Below, piece after piece: positions 16,230 to 25,512 of a stretch of 64,000 bases of DNA. The stretch's first letter is position 1. The number at the start of each line of letters is the position of its first letter. Origin of the DNA: RYN-230 sp963851025 (lineage in GTDB: Bacteria; Actinomycetota; Actinomycetes; Streptosporangiales; Streptosporangiaceae). Location: assembly GCA_963851025.1 (NCBI GenBank), contig CAWKOA010000010.1, positions 124,001 through 188,000 of the forward strand, in the 5' to 3' direction. The notes below the pieces were generated by a model, which worked only from the letters and a program-made list of their open reading frames with translations, did no database searches and was not told the DNA's origin. The position numbers and the translations under genes were made by a program.

Positions 16230-18857
16230 TCAGGCCGGGCCCGGCTCATCCGCCGGCCCGGCGCCCGGCGGCCGTCCCAGCGGATTCTGGCCCGCGGCCC
16301 GCAGCTTGAGCTCCCGCTCGATCATCGCGACCAGGTCCGGGTGCGCGCTCAGGCCCCACAGCACCTCCGGCGGGATGCCGAGCCGGCGCCCGGCCTGCGA
16401 CACCACCGGCTGGCTCATGCCCAGCGCCTGGGCCAGCCCCTCGTCCCGGGCGAACGTGGGCGGCAGGTCGTCGAGCGACAGGTCGGCAGGGCGGTGGAAC
16501 AGCCCGTCCGGCCCGGGCAGCCACGCCTCCTCCGCCGCGGCCTGGCCGGCTGCCGACCGGACCGTCTCCCGGGCGGAGTCGGCGAACGTCTCGCGCACCG
16601 ACTTCTCCACCACCCCGCCGATCAGCCGCCGGTGCGGCGCCAGCAGGACGTTCCACACGTACTCGGCGCGGGCGTGGCCGGGATGCGCCAGCGCGAACTC
16701 CAGCCCGTCGATCCGTGCCCCGGGGTCGAACCCGTCCAGGCCGCGCTCGTGCCGGGCGAAGCCGGCGACCAGCAGGACGTGCCCGAGCGGCCCAGGCGCG
16801 CGGGCCTGCACGTCCACCTGATCGCGGACCCCCATGGCGCGAAGCTGGGCCAGCCACGGCCCGTAAGTGTCGGCGGCGAACCAGGCGCCGGGGTTCCCGT
16901 CCAGGTAGATCTCCAGGTCCCGGGTCCGCTGGTAGAGGGCGGGCGGCGGCCTCAGCCGCTGCTCCCCGGTACCGGCGTTCTCCCCGATGAGGAACGCGGT
17001 CTCGCGCAGCTCGTCCATCAGCCGGGCCCGGCGCCCCGCGTCCGCCTCGTCCATGGCCCGCATGATGCAGTCGAGGTCCGCGGCGTGCTGGGCCCGGTCC
17101 AGCGCGGCCACCGCACCGGCGGCGGGCCCGTCCGGCACCGCATCGGAGCCGCCCTGGGCGTACCGGGGGAGGATGACCTCCAGGACCTCGGACACGATGT
17201 CCGGCTCGGTGAAGCCCAGCGCCTCCAGGAACGCCCGGGCCGCCGGGGCGTCCGCGACCGCCCGCCGCACGGTCGGGAACCCGGTCCCGGCCGGTCCCGG
17301 CTCGTAGTCCGCGGGCAGGTACACCGCGGGGCGGCCATCGGCGCCGAAGGGCTCGACGTGGCGGCCGTCCTCGAGCCGGATGATCGGCCGGGTCCGCGCC
17401 GGGCCGGGCGGGTCCCCCGGCAGCCGCGGTTCCCGCCACAGGTCCGGTTCGGCCTGGAGGAACCCGTAGAAGCGGGTGATCCAGTCGTCGGGCTGGGCTT
17501 CGAGGAAGCCGCGGGTGGCCTGGGCGAGCAGGTCCGCCGGGGTGACCTCACCGACGCCGATCTCCGCCCGCAGGTAGTGGCGCAGCCGGGGGACCTGGTC
17601 CTCGTTTCGGGGAAGCTGGGCGAAGGCGAGCGGCTGGCCCGCCTGGAACAGCGCCCCGAGCTGGCCGGGGGCCAGGAGTTCGCGGAGCGGGCCGGTGCTG
17701 GCCAGCTTGAGCTGCCGCGCCGCGGCGTAGCCGCCGCCCGCGGCCGGGATCAGGTCCTCCTCGGTGAGGGCGGTGCGCACCGCGTCGAACAGGGGGCGCA
17801 GCATCGAGCCCGGGGGGAAGCGCTCCGCGTCGAGCGGCAGCGCCGCCAGCACCTCCACCGTGAGCAGCCCGGTGCCGCGCAGCTCCCGGAGCACGTCCAC
17901 CAGGAGCAGGGCGGTCTCGCGGACCAGGGCCTGGTTGGCCGGGTCGTCGCCGGGGACGTTGTCGCGCGCGGGCGTGGTCCGGTACGGGCCCTGGACCAGG
18001 AAGCCGAGGAACGTCTCCTTCTGGGTCGGGAAGAACACGACCAGCGGTGCGCCGTCCCGGGCCACGAGCCGGGGCTCACGGTGCGCGGTGTCGGCGCGGA
18101 ACGCGATCTCGACGCGCTGGCCGGCGTGCCCGAGATCGTCGAGCCGCCGGGCCCAGATGAACCAGTCCTCCGCGCGGGCGCCCCGGCCCTGGCTCCTGGT
18201 CAGCGTGACGTGCCGGCCGGACGGGCTGCGCGGCTGCGTCCGGCGCTCGATGAGCGTGCCGGTGACGGCGGCGCCGCTGGCCCGCAGCTCGGTGAGGTTG
18301 CGCAGGAACAGGAGGGTCGCGGGCTCGATGCGGTCCAGGGCGGCGGAGATTTCCTGCACGGCGGTGGCCGCGGGCACCGTGTCGTGGTCGAACGGGAACA
18401 CGAACAGGGTGTCCGCGGGGTCGCCGTCCGCGAGGGCACCGTCCGCGGGGTCAGCGTCCGCCGGATCCACGGCCTCCGGCCGGACGTAGTGGTCGATCCG
18501 GAAATGCTCGCCGCCGCTGTGCACGCGCGGGGTCGCCGTGTACGCGTACACCGACTTGAAACCGATGCCGAACTGCCCGATCTTCGTCAGGTCCGCGGAC
18601 TTCCCGCTCTGCGCGACCCCGCATACGCCGCGCACGTCGGCCTCGGTGAACGGCCGGCCGTCGTGCCGGACCTCCAGCCGGTCGGCGAACAGCTCGAAGG
18701 CCAGCCTGGTCGCGCCCGCGTCCTCGGCGTTCTGGATCAGCTCGAAGATGAAGTGGGTGCGCTCGCTGTACAGGTGGCCGAGCAGGTCCAGCACGGCGGT
18801 GTCCCAGCCGTACCGGGCGACGTTCTCGTCGCGGATCTGCTCGTAGTCCGCTGGCAC
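16230..18857 (-). CDS. Sacsin-type GHKL ATPase-domain protein
   Basis: 875 residues. The N-terminal third is a sacsin/HSP90-like GHKL ATPase: the N-box is FELIQNAEDAG (Glu39, Asn43, Asp46) and the G-box is GQFGIGFKSVYAY (about residues 94-106). The remaining 600 residues have no motif I recognise and should hold the substrate- or partner-binding part. Relatives act as ATP-driven clamps; several large bacterial GHKL proteins belong to stress or immunity loci, but no partner gene is visible here. The GTG at 18857 follows GGAGG by six bases; an in-frame ATG at 18908 would add 17 residues. Confidence 0.75.
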   Translation of the reverse strand: MPADYEQIRDENVARYGWDTAVLDLLGHLYSERTHFIFELIQNAEDAGATRLAFELFADRLEVRHDGRPFTEADVRGVCGVAQSGKSADLTKIGQFGIGFKSVYAYTATPRVHSGGEHFRIDHYVRPEAVDPADADPADGALADGDPADTLFVFPFDHDTVPAATAVQEISAALDRIEPATLLFLRNLTELRASGAAVTGTLIERRTQPRSPSGRHVTLTRSQGRGARAEDWFIWARRLDDLGHAGQRVEIAFRADTAHREPRLVARDGAPLVVFFPTQKETFLGFLVQGPYRTTPARDNVPGDDPANQALVRETALLLVDVLRELRGTGLLTVEVLAALPLDAERFPPGSMLRPLFDAVRTALTEEDLIPAAGGGYAAARQLKLASTGPLRELLAPGQLGALFQAGQPLAFAQLPRNEDQVPRLRHYLRAEIGVGEVTPADLLAQATRGFLEAQPDDWITRFYGFLQAEPDLWREPRLPGDPPGPARTRPIIRLEDGRHVEPFGADGRPAVYLPADYEPGPAGTGFPTVRRAVADAPAARAFLEALGFTEPDIVSEVLEVILPRYAQGGSDAVPDGPAAGAVAALDRAQHAADLDCIMRAMDEADAGRRARLMDELRETAFLIGENAGTGEQRLRPPPALYQRTRDLEIYLDGNPGAWFAADTYGPWLAQLRAMGVRDQVDVQARAPGPLGHVLLVAGFARHERGLDGFDPGARIDGLEFALAHPGHARAEYVWNVLLAPHRRLIGGVVEKSVRETFADSARETVRSAAGQAAAEEAWLPGPDGLFHRPADLSLDDLPPTFARDEGLAQALGMSQPVVSQAGRRLGIPPEVLWGLSAHPDLVAMIERELKLRAAGQNPLGRPPGAGPADEPGPA

Positions 18858-18940
18858 CCATGGCCTCCGCCCGCCCGCCCGCCGCGTGTCAGCGGGGTTT
18901 GCCCCCATGCTGCCACGGCGGACGGGCCGCGGAGGCCCGG

Positions 18941-20017
18941 CTACCAGCGGGTGAAGGGCTCGAACGTGTGGCTGAAGTACCACACGGGCTGGGTCAGCCC
19001 CGAGCAGTTGCCCGCGCCCTTGGTGCCCGGGCAGCCGCCGTTGTCCCGCTGCAGCGCCCAGAACGACAGCTCCGCGATCCCGTGGCTGCGCGCCCAGTGC
19101 TCCACGGTGACCGCGTCGGACTGGGTGAATGTCTCGTCCGGGCCGAAGTCGTCGATGCCGGGCATCTCGGTCACGCCGACCATGCGCCACAGCCGGGCCG
19201 GGCTGGCCCCCGGGTACAGCGCCTGGAGCTGGCCGACCAGGCCCGCCCCGGCGGTCTCGGTGTCCGTGGCCATCTCCTGCGCGGTGCCGTAGTAGTAGTC
19301 GAAGGTCATGATGTTGACCACGCTGATCCGGGCACCGTCGGCCACCGCGTTCTGCAGGACGGCCAGCCCCGCGGGGGTCAGGCCGGTGGCGAACGTGGGC
19401 AGCGTGTAGGAGAACTGGATGCTGCGGTGGTGCGCCCTGGCCCAGGCCTCGGTCTGGGCGATGGCCTCGTTGCGGCGGTTGATGCCCGCGGTGTTGCTGA
19501 GCGAGTCCGCCTCGACGTCCAGGTCGATCCGGGGCACGTGGTACGTGGTGATCAGCTGCTCGAAGACCTGCGCGATCGAGGAGACGCTGGTGCAGCTGTC
19601 GGCCAGTTCCGTGCCGGTGGTGTCCGCGCTGTAGCCGCCGAACGACGGGATGACGTTGCCGCCCCGGGCCTGGATGGCGGCGATGTCCGCGCCGAAGGAC
19701 GAGGCGGCGATGGGCTGCGTGGTGTCGCCGTTCCAGTACGCCGTGCACGAGCCGGGGGACGCGGTCTGCAGGAAGGCCAGGGCCAGGTAGCGGGCCCCGG
19801 AGGCCTGGGACAGGGCGGCCAGGCCGCCGTCGGTGGTGTCGTAGGTCTCGAAGTACGGGGCGAAGACGTGCCGCGGCAGGCCGGTCCCGGCCGGGTGATC
19901 AGCGCGGGCGGCCTGCGCGGCACTGGCTCCGGTCGCAGTCAGCCCGAGCGTGGCCGCTGTGACGAGGGCCGCGGCGGTGGCGGTCAGGGCGGCCCGGAGC
20001 GGGGAGCGTCGTCTCAT
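18941..20017 (-). CDS. Secreted glycoside hydrolase family 18 chitinase-like protein
   Basis: 358 residues. A signal peptide (RRRSPLRAALTATAAALVTAA through TGASAAQAA) precedes a single GH18 barrel. The opening strand is HVFAPYFETYD. The substrate-assisted catalytic motif is IDLDVEAD, matching DxxDxDxE in its final D-x-E. Later barrel strands are VVNIMTFDYYYG and the Trp-containing ELSFWALQRDNG. It should cleave chitin or related N-acetylglucosamine polymers outside the cell. There is no chitin-binding module. Start at 20017 with AAAGGAT upstream. A 33-bp perfect palindrome 54 bases upstream is the likely operator. Confidence 0.85.
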   Translation of the reverse strand: MRRRSPLRAALTATAAALVTAATLGLTATGASAAQAARADHPAGTGLPRHVFAPYFETYDTTDGGLAALSQASGARYLALAFLQTASPGSCTAYWNGDTTQPIAASSFGADIAAIQARGGNVIPSFGGYSADTTGTELADSCTSVSSIAQVFEQLITTYHVPRIDLDVEADSLSNTAGINRRNEAIAQTEAWARAHHRSIQFSYTLPTFATGLTPAGLAVLQNAVADGARISVVNIMTFDYYYGTAQEMATDTETAGAGLVGQLQALYPGASPARLWRMVGVTEMPGIDDFGPDETFTQSDAVTVEHWARSHGIAELSFWALQRDNGGCPGTKGAGNCSGLTQPVWYFSHTFEPFTRW

Positions 20018-20070
20018 GCGCGGATCCTTTGTCGTTCGGGCCGCGAAGCGCGCGGCGGGGCCACCACACA

Positions 20071-20103
20071 CCAATCAAATAGGAAAGTTTCCTATTTGAT
20101 TGG
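20071..20103. promoter_or_regulatory. 33-bp perfect palindrome, likely operator of the chitinase gene
   Basis: CCAATCAAATAGGAAA, a central G, then the exact complement of the first arm. The core AGGAAAGTTTCCT resembles, from memory, palindromes in front of actinomycete secreted glycoside hydrolases bound by ROK-type (CsnR-like) repressors. The site lies in the 5' spacer of the chitinase gene where a promoter would sit. The DNA seen is certain; the regulator is inferred. Confidence 0.65.
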
Positions 20104-20176
20104 GGAGGCTAGTCCGGGCCGGGATGGGCGTCAATAGGCGCCTGGCGGGAATCCCCGGGAATCCCCCGTAAATGCG

Positions 20177-20218
20177 GCCGCCGGCCGGTCCCGGGAGGGG
20201 TCAGGACCGGCCGGCGGC
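20177..20218 (-). terminator. 15-bp stem hairpin after the discoidin protein gene
   Basis: GCCGCCGGCCGGTCC pairs perfectly with 20204-20218 across a 12-base loop. It lies 18 bases after the stop codon of the minus-strand gene at 20236, consistent with an intrinsic terminator. Confidence 0.7.
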
Positions 20219-20235
20219 GCGCGGGGGAGGGATGC

Positions 20236-22836
20236 TTACGGGAAGCTGGTCACGGTGCTGGGCGTGGTGTTGGTGGGCGTGACCGCCCCGGTCGTGTTGA
20301 TCACGTGGCTGATCGTGCCCACGTTCCCCAGGGAGACCGTGAGCAGGTCATGCCACGCGATCCCGGAGCCCGTAGGTGACTGGAACGCCATGGCCGAGTT
20401 GACGGCCGGATTGACGTTGAAGTAGCAGTAGCTGCCGAGGCCCCAGGCGCCGAACGAGGTGACGTTGCTGGCCACGGCGATCGCGGGATAACCGTTGGAG
20501 CTGCCGTTCATCCAGGCCGCCTGGTTGGGCGGGTCGTACGGCATCTCGTTCTGGAAGAAGATGATCTTCCCGTTCTGGCCGTTCCAGGCGACCTCGTTCT
20601 TCTGGTAGTGCTCGACGAACAGGCCGGTCGCCTCGACGTTGTTGCCGTTGACGGTCATGCCGTTGTCAGCGGTGTTGGTCGTCCAGCCGACCGTCCCGGA
20701 GTTGCCGTGGTCGGCGCGCCAGGCCCAGACGTCGTCCACGATCGTGTCGTTGGCGTTCACGACCAGGCTGGACGTGGCCTTCCCGGCGATGTCGCCGCCG
20801 ATGCGGAAGAACGTGTCCTGGACGGAGATGGGGTTGCTGGCGTGGCTCACGGTCGAGCCGGCCGTGCCCACGGTCAGCAGGGCCGCCGAGTTGGTCGTGC
20901 CCGCGTCGAACAGCAGCCCGTCAATCCGGACCCCGTCGACGTCCGCGACCTGCATGGTGTTCACGCCGTTCTGGGGAATCAGCGTGGGGAACCCGAGGCC
21001 GAGGATCGTGGTGCCGGCGTGGGTGACGTTGAGCGTCTGGTTCAGGTTGTAGACGCCCGGGGTGAAGAGCAGGTTGCAGCCCTGCGACAGCGCGGTGTTG
21101 ATGGTGGCCGCGCTCATCGACGGGTCGGCGACGAAGAACTGGCTCATCGGGACCGAGGTGCCCGGCGTCGGGCCGTTAGCCCAGCTGGGGCCGGACGCGC
21201 CGGTCCGCAGCGACGGCTCGAACACGTGGTAGTTGCCGCTCGAGTCGATGTAGAGGTACGGCACGTCGCGGGACACCGGGGTGGTGGCCAGCGTGGTCAT
21301 CGGCGGGGTCGGGAAGCTCTGCGCGGGGGCGCCGTTCACGCCCGAGAACACCATGTTCCAGACCGAGCCGCTCCAGCTGCCGAAGTTGCTGTCGCGTGAG
21401 TACCACTGCTGCTGCGACACCGAGGACACCTGGCCGGAGACCTTGGTGTCGGCAATGTAGCCGCCGCTGGCGTACCCGTAACTGGCCGGGTACAGCTCCA
21501 GGCCGCCGTGCACGTCCATCCGGCGGAACGGTCCGGCCTGGGCCACGGCCCAGCGGTCCGACCCGGCGGACGGGTTGATGGCCATGTTCTCCGCCGACCG
21601 CCAGAAGTTCTGCGTGGCGTTGCCGGTGCCGTCGAACGCGTCCACGGTGACGTCACCGTTGATGGTCACGTCGTCCGGGTTCTGGCCGAGGCCCTGGATG
21701 GAGGTGTAGTAGCCGATGTTGGCCTCGGCGCTGTAGGTGCCCGGCTTGAACAGCAGGGCGTAGCGCTGTGTCCCGAACTGGTTCAGCTTCTGGGTGTTGA
21801 AGACCGAGTCCAGCGTGGACTGGATGGAGGCGCTGGACATGCTGGGGTCGAAGATGTCGACGTTCGGGCCGAAGTTCGGGGTGTTCGACTGCGCCGGGCA
21901 GGTGTTACCGCCGCCCCCGCCTCCGCCGCCGGTGGTGTAGACGCCGAACTCCCAGAGCGAGTAGCCGTACGGGGTGGCCCGGGCCGTGCCGTACATCCGG
22001 ATGTAGCGGCCGGTGCCGGTCACGTTGAGGGTCTGGGTGCCGCCCGTCCCGGTGGTGGTGGAGTAGATCGTCGTCCAGTTGGTTCCGTCGGGCGAGGTCT
22101 GGATCTGGAACGCGGTCGCGTACGCGGCCTCCCAGTTCAGCGTGACCTGGCAGATGCTCTGTGAGGAGCCGAGGTCAACCTGCAGCCACTGCGGGTCGGA
22201 GAAGGCGCTGGACCAGCGGGTGCCGGTGTTGCCGTCCACGGCGTTCGACGCCGGGTACGCGGCGCTCTCCGTGGACGACGCCGTGGCCGGCTGGTTCAGG
22301 GCGGCGTTCGTGGTGCTGCAGCTGCCGCCGCTGGCCAGGCTGCCGTAGACCTGGAATTCCCACAGCGAGTACCCGTAGGGGGTGCCGCGGGCGGTGCCGT
22401 ACATGCGGACGTACCGGCCGGTGCCGGTCACGTTGAGGGTCTGGGTGCCGCCCGTCCCGGTGGTGGTGGAGTAGATCGTCGTCCAGTTGGTGCCGTCGGG
22501 CGAGGTCTGGATCTGGAACGCGGTCGCGTAGGCCGCCTCCCACTGCAGGACGACCTGGGTGATCGAGGCGCTCGCGCCCAGGTCAACCTGCAGCCACTGC
22601 GGGTCGGAGAAGGCGCTGGACCAGCGGGTGCCGGTGTTGCCGTCCACGGCGTTCGACGCCGGGTACGCGGCGCTCTCCGTGGACGACGCGGTGGCCGGCT
22701 GTCCCTGGGACAGCAGCGTCGATGCGGCGGCGGCCCGGCCAGGCGGCCCCGCGACCAGCAGTAAGGCAGCGGCCAGAGCCAGTGCCAGTCCAATGATCGA
22801 AATCCGCCGGTAGAAGGGTACGTTCGTCACGCCCAT
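20236..22836 (-). CDS. Secreted protein with two discoidin (F5/8 type C) domains and a beta-helix
   Basis: 866 residues. The start at 22836 (MGVTNVPFYRR) has GCGAGGA upstream; a signal peptide with a long hydrophobic core follows (SIIGLALALAAALLLVAG). Two nearly identical discoidin/CBM32 domains of 136 residues come next, each with NAVDGNTGTRWSSAFSDPQW and ending in SLWEF. A Gly-rich linker precedes a large right-handed beta-helix with paired GPNVDIFDPSMSSASIQ and FVADPSMSAATIN segments, as in GH55-like or pectin-lyase-fold proteins. The discoidin domains should bind carbohydrate; catalytic residues cannot be assigned. It is an extracellular polysaccharide-active or wall protein. Confidence 0.8.
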   Translation of the reverse strand: MGVTNVPFYRRISIIGLALALAAALLLVAGPPGRAAAASTLLSQGQPATASSTESAAYPASNAVDGNTGTRWSSAFSDPQWLQVDLGASASITQVVLQWEAAYATAFQIQTSPDGTNWTTIYSTTTGTGGTQTLNVTGTGRYVRMYGTARGTPYGYSLWEFQVYGSLASGGSCSTTNAALNQPATASSTESAAYPASNAVDGNTGTRWSSAFSDPQWLQVDLGSSQSICQVTLNWEAAYATAFQIQTSPDGTNWTTIYSTTTGTGGTQTLNVTGTGRYIRMYGTARATPYGYSLWEFGVYTTGGGGGGGGNTCPAQSNTPNFGPNVDIFDPSMSSASIQSTLDSVFNTQKLNQFGTQRYALLFKPGTYSAEANIGYYTSIQGLGQNPDDVTINGDVTVDAFDGTGNATQNFWRSAENMAINPSAGSDRWAVAQAGPFRRMDVHGGLELYPASYGYASGGYIADTKVSGQVSSVSQQQWYSRDSNFGSWSGSVWNMVFSGVNGAPAQSFPTPPMTTLATTPVSRDVPYLYIDSSGNYHVFEPSLRTGASGPSWANGPTPGTSVPMSQFFVADPSMSAATINTALSQGCNLLFTPGVYNLNQTLNVTHAGTTILGLGFPTLIPQNGVNTMQVADVDGVRIDGLLFDAGTTNSAALLTVGTAGSTVSHASNPISVQDTFFRIGGDIAGKATSSLVVNANDTIVDDVWAWRADHGNSGTVGWTTNTADNGMTVNGNNVEATGLFVEHYQKNEVAWNGQNGKIIFFQNEMPYDPPNQAAWMNGSSNGYPAIAVASNVTSFGAWGLGSYCYFNVNPAVNSAMAFQSPTGSGIAWHDLLTVSLGNVGTISHVINTTGAVTPTNTTPSTVTSFP
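21940..22730. repeat. 408-bp tandem duplication encoding the two discoidin domains
   Basis: Corresponding points recur exactly 408 bases apart (for example GGGTCGGAGAAGGCGCTGG at 22193 and 22601). Long stretches are identical, with scattered, mostly third-position differences. 408 is 136 codons, so the frame is kept. It looks like a recent in-frame domain duplication or gene conversion between the copies. Confidence 0.85.
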
Positions 22837-22996
22837 GGCTGTCCTCGCCTGTGAGAAGCCGTTCCTCGGAAAATGCCTGCTCAAGGGCGCCCGGGGTGGA
22901 GGGCCATTGAAGGCATGCGGCTTGATATAAGCCTTAATTCATCTCGTAATTTAACCCTCGCGAAAAGGGTGGTCAAGAGGCAGTCAAGGGCCGGCT

Positions 22997-24811
22997 CTAA
23001 CGGGTGCAGGCGCCGCCGTAGAACCCGGGGCCGGCCAGCCCGGGGCCGGTGATGTGCGGCCGTCCCGCCCCGCCGCCGGGCGGGTAGGCGGTGTCGAACC
23101 ACTCGGTGAAGAACTGGCCGAGCCGCTGCTGGCACGCGGCACTGCGGGCAGGCAGCCACCGGCCGAACGCCGCCTCCAGTTGCGGCTCACTGATCGACGC
23201 GCCGCCGTACTGGCGCTGGATCTGCTCCAGCGCGCGGGTGAAGTTCGCGTGGCCGAGGATCTGCCGCAGTGCGATGTAGGCGATGCCCGGCCGGTCGTAG
23301 GTGGACGACCCGCTGAACAGCCCCCAGGCGGTCGGGTTGGACGGGGCCACGGTCCAGAAGCCGTCCTTGCTCGCGTAGACGGCGGCGAACGTGCTGGCCA
23401 GGCTGGCCTGGAAGGCCCGCCGGCCGGCCGCGGTGCCCGGGCCGCCCGCCTTGCCCTGCGCCTTGCGGGCCGCGAACAGGAACTCGGCCAGCGTGGCCAG
23501 CCCCTCCTTGTAGAACGTCATCCGGTACCCGGACTCGGTGACGTGATCGCCCCACCACTGGTGCATGTTCTCGTGATAGAGCGTGTCGGTGTCGATCGTC
23601 CCGCCCGCGAAGGTGATCATCGTCTGCATCTCCTCCTCGAAGGAGGCGGACGGCCGGCCGACGACCACGCCGCCCGAGGAGAACGGGTAGGGCCCGCTGA
23701 ACTGGCTCTCGAACCGGGTGATGTCCGGCTGCTTGTCCATGATCGCGCGGTTGGCCGCCTTCCGCGCCGCGCTCAGCGAGCTGGCCTGGGCCTGATAGAA
23801 CTTCGTTCCCCTAACGGTCCGTTCGGTCAGGTCGAAGTGCCCGACGCTGTCCTCCACGAGGTAACTGGCCACCGGCGCCGCCGAGTGCCAGTGCCAGGTG
23901 ACCGAGCCGTCCGGGAACCGGGCGTCCGCCGGGTGCCGGCGGGTGCCCTCCAGGATGCCGTTGGCCAGCACGGTCCGGCCCGCGGTGACGGTGTCGTAGA
24001 AGTCGTAGGCAGGCTTGGCGCCGGGGTAGTCGTTGAGCGGCATCCAGTCCTCGGTGCCGACGGGCTCGGTGGTCACGAACCCGCCGTCGCCCGCGGGCTT
24101 GTCCGAGCGGAACCATCCCTCCGTGGTGCCGTCGCCATCGTTGTGCACGCCGGGCCGCCCGGTGTAGGCCACCGTGACCTGGAACGTGCTCCCGGCGCGG
24201 AGCGGCACGGCCGGGGTGATGACCAGCTTGTTAGCCGGGCACGGGGTGCCGTTCCCGGATTCCTTCTGGGCCGGCTTGGTGGAGGTCAGCTCGGGAGTGC
24301 AGGCGGGCGGGAGCGGGTTGTGCTGCGGGCCGCCGACCGGGTTGAGCTCGGAAGCCTGGTGCGCCAGGGGGTCCGGGTCGTTCTGGCCGTGCGGGTCGCC
24401 GGGGTAAGTGGGCTGCACGAACGTGAACGTGGCTGGGTGGCCGTTCACCGCGACCGAGGTGACGGTCATGTCCGGGCCGGCCGTCGTGTTGGGTGACCGG
24501 CGCTCGAAGTCCAGGCTGAAGCTGGTCAGGCACTGGGTGGCCTGGTCGGTCAGCGTCACGTGGTTGCCGGGCAGGAACTGGTTGGCGGTGGCGTCATAGA
24601 CCAGGTGCACGTCGGTGTGCAGGCTGGTGTAGCCGCCGTTGCCGGTCTCCGGGTAGAGGCGGGAACCGGGCGGGGCCAGGGTGTGCGCGCCGGCCGTGCA
24701 CTGGCCGCCGTGCTTGGTGCCCGCGGTGGCGGCGGGGGAGGCGGCCGCCGCGACCCCCGTGATCACCACGAGACTCGCAGCTCCGGCGACCATGCGACGG
24801 TAACGGGCCAT
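22997..24811 (-). CDS. Secreted M1-family zinc metallopeptidase
   Basis: 604 residues. The signal segment (MVAGAASLVVITGVAAAASP) is followed by an aminopeptidase-N-like beta domain and a gluzincin catalytic domain. The zinc site is complete: HENMH, then 18 residues, then Glu in FYKEGLATLAE. The usual GAMEN exopeptidase loop reads SFEEEMQTM instead, so substrate-terminus recognition may differ. The protein is shorter than classical aminopeptidase N because the large C-terminal helical domain is absent. GGAGGGAGGG lies before the ATG at 24811. Likely an extracellular peptide scavenger. Confidence 0.8.
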   Translation of the reverse strand: MARYRRMVAGAASLVVITGVAAAASPAATAGTKHGGQCTAGAHTLAPPGSRLYPETGNGGYTSLHTDVHLVYDATANQFLPGNHVTLTDQATQCLTSFSLDFERRSPNTTAGPDMTVTSVAVNGHPATFTFVQPTYPGDPHGQNDPDPLAHQASELNPVGGPQHNPLPPACTPELTSTKPAQKESGNGTPCPANKLVITPAVPLRAGSTFQVTVAYTGRPGVHNDGDGTTEGWFRSDKPAGDGGFVTTEPVGTEDWMPLNDYPGAKPAYDFYDTVTAGRTVLANGILEGTRRHPADARFPDGSVTWHWHSAAPVASYLVEDSVGHFDLTERTVRGTKFYQAQASSLSAARKAANRAIMDKQPDITRFESQFSGPYPFSSGGVVVGRPSASFEEEMQTMITFAGGTIDTDTLYHENMHQWWGDHVTESGYRMTFYKEGLATLAEFLFAARKAQGKAGGPGTAAGRRAFQASLASTFAAVYASKDGFWTVAPSNPTAWGLFSGSSTYDRPGIAYIALRQILGHANFTRALEQIQRQYGGASISEPQLEAAFGRWLPARSAACQQRLGQFFTEWFDTAYPPGGGAGRPHITGPGLAGPGFYGGACTR

Positions 24812-24932
24812 CTCAGGCCCTCCCTCCGTATCCGGCGTACCACCAGCATCCGTCTTAACGCTGATCTGCCCCAGAAGGAAGGGTTGTGGCCAGAACGGCA
24901 GTGCGGGCCGGGGAGCGGGTGAAGGGGTGGCC

Positions 24933-25439
24933 TCAGAAGCGGTGCCGGGTGTGGCTGAACGTCCCCTTGGTGAAGGCCAGGACCTTGGCCGGGGTGACCG
25001 CGAACACGAGGACCGCCTCGTCGCCGCCCGGGTGGCGGAACGCGCCGTCCCGGACCTCGTAGTGCCACCGGCCGTCCCACTTGGCCGTCCACGCCGCGGC
25101 GAGCCGCTTGAGGGTGTCGTCATCGCTGACCCGGACCGCCTCTCCCTCGACCATGACGTCGAGGCCCGCGTCCCAGCTGTTGCACCCGGTCGTGAGGGTG
25201 ACGTGCGGGTTGGCGGCCAGGTTGAGGGCCTTCTGCTCGGCGCCGCCGGTGCAGAAGTGCAGGGCCCCGTCAGCCCACACGGCCACCAGCGGGGTCACGT
25301 GCGGCCGGCCGTCGGCCCGGACGGTGGAGATCCAGAACAGCTCGGCGCTCTCCAGCGCCTCCCGGGTCGCCTCCCAGCTGGTCGCGGCGGCGGCGGGATC
25401 ACTGAAGCGCTGGTCCAGGGTGGTCATCGGGGTGGTCAT
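24933..25439 (-). CDS. Pyridoxamine 5'-phosphate oxidase-like split-barrel flavin/F420 protein
   Basis: 168 residues with a PNPOx-like split barrel. FWISTVRADGRPHVTPLVAVW is the first pair of strands, then the loop FCTGGAEQKALNLAANPHVTLT, and VEGEAVRV. The pattern fits actinomycete FMN- or F420-binding reductases rather than true PdxH. A GGAGGAG ribosome site precedes the ATG. It ends 121 bases before the peptidase start and is probably independent. Substrate unknown. Confidence 0.8.
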   Translation of the reverse strand: MTTPMTTLDQRFSDPAAAATSWEATREALESAELFWISTVRADGRPHVTPLVAVWADGALHFCTGGAEQKALNLAANPHVTLTTGCNSWDAGLDVMVEGEAVRVSDDDTLKRLAAAWTAKWDGRWHYEVRDGAFRHPGGDEAVLVFAVTPAKVLAFTKGTFSHTRHRF

Positions 25440-25512
25440 CGGGCTGCTCTCCTCCGGGTGTCCGCGGGATCTCCTCCCTAGGACGAAAGAGCGCGGCCCA
25501 AATCATCGCTGG

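Noticed and set aside
16341..19292. A 983-codon open frame on the plus strand opposite the GHKL ATPase
   Set aside because: It is the mirror of GC-rich codon bias. Its translation is Gly/Arg/Pro-rich with no motif, while the minus strand encodes clear ATPase boxes. The same holds for the other long antisense frames.
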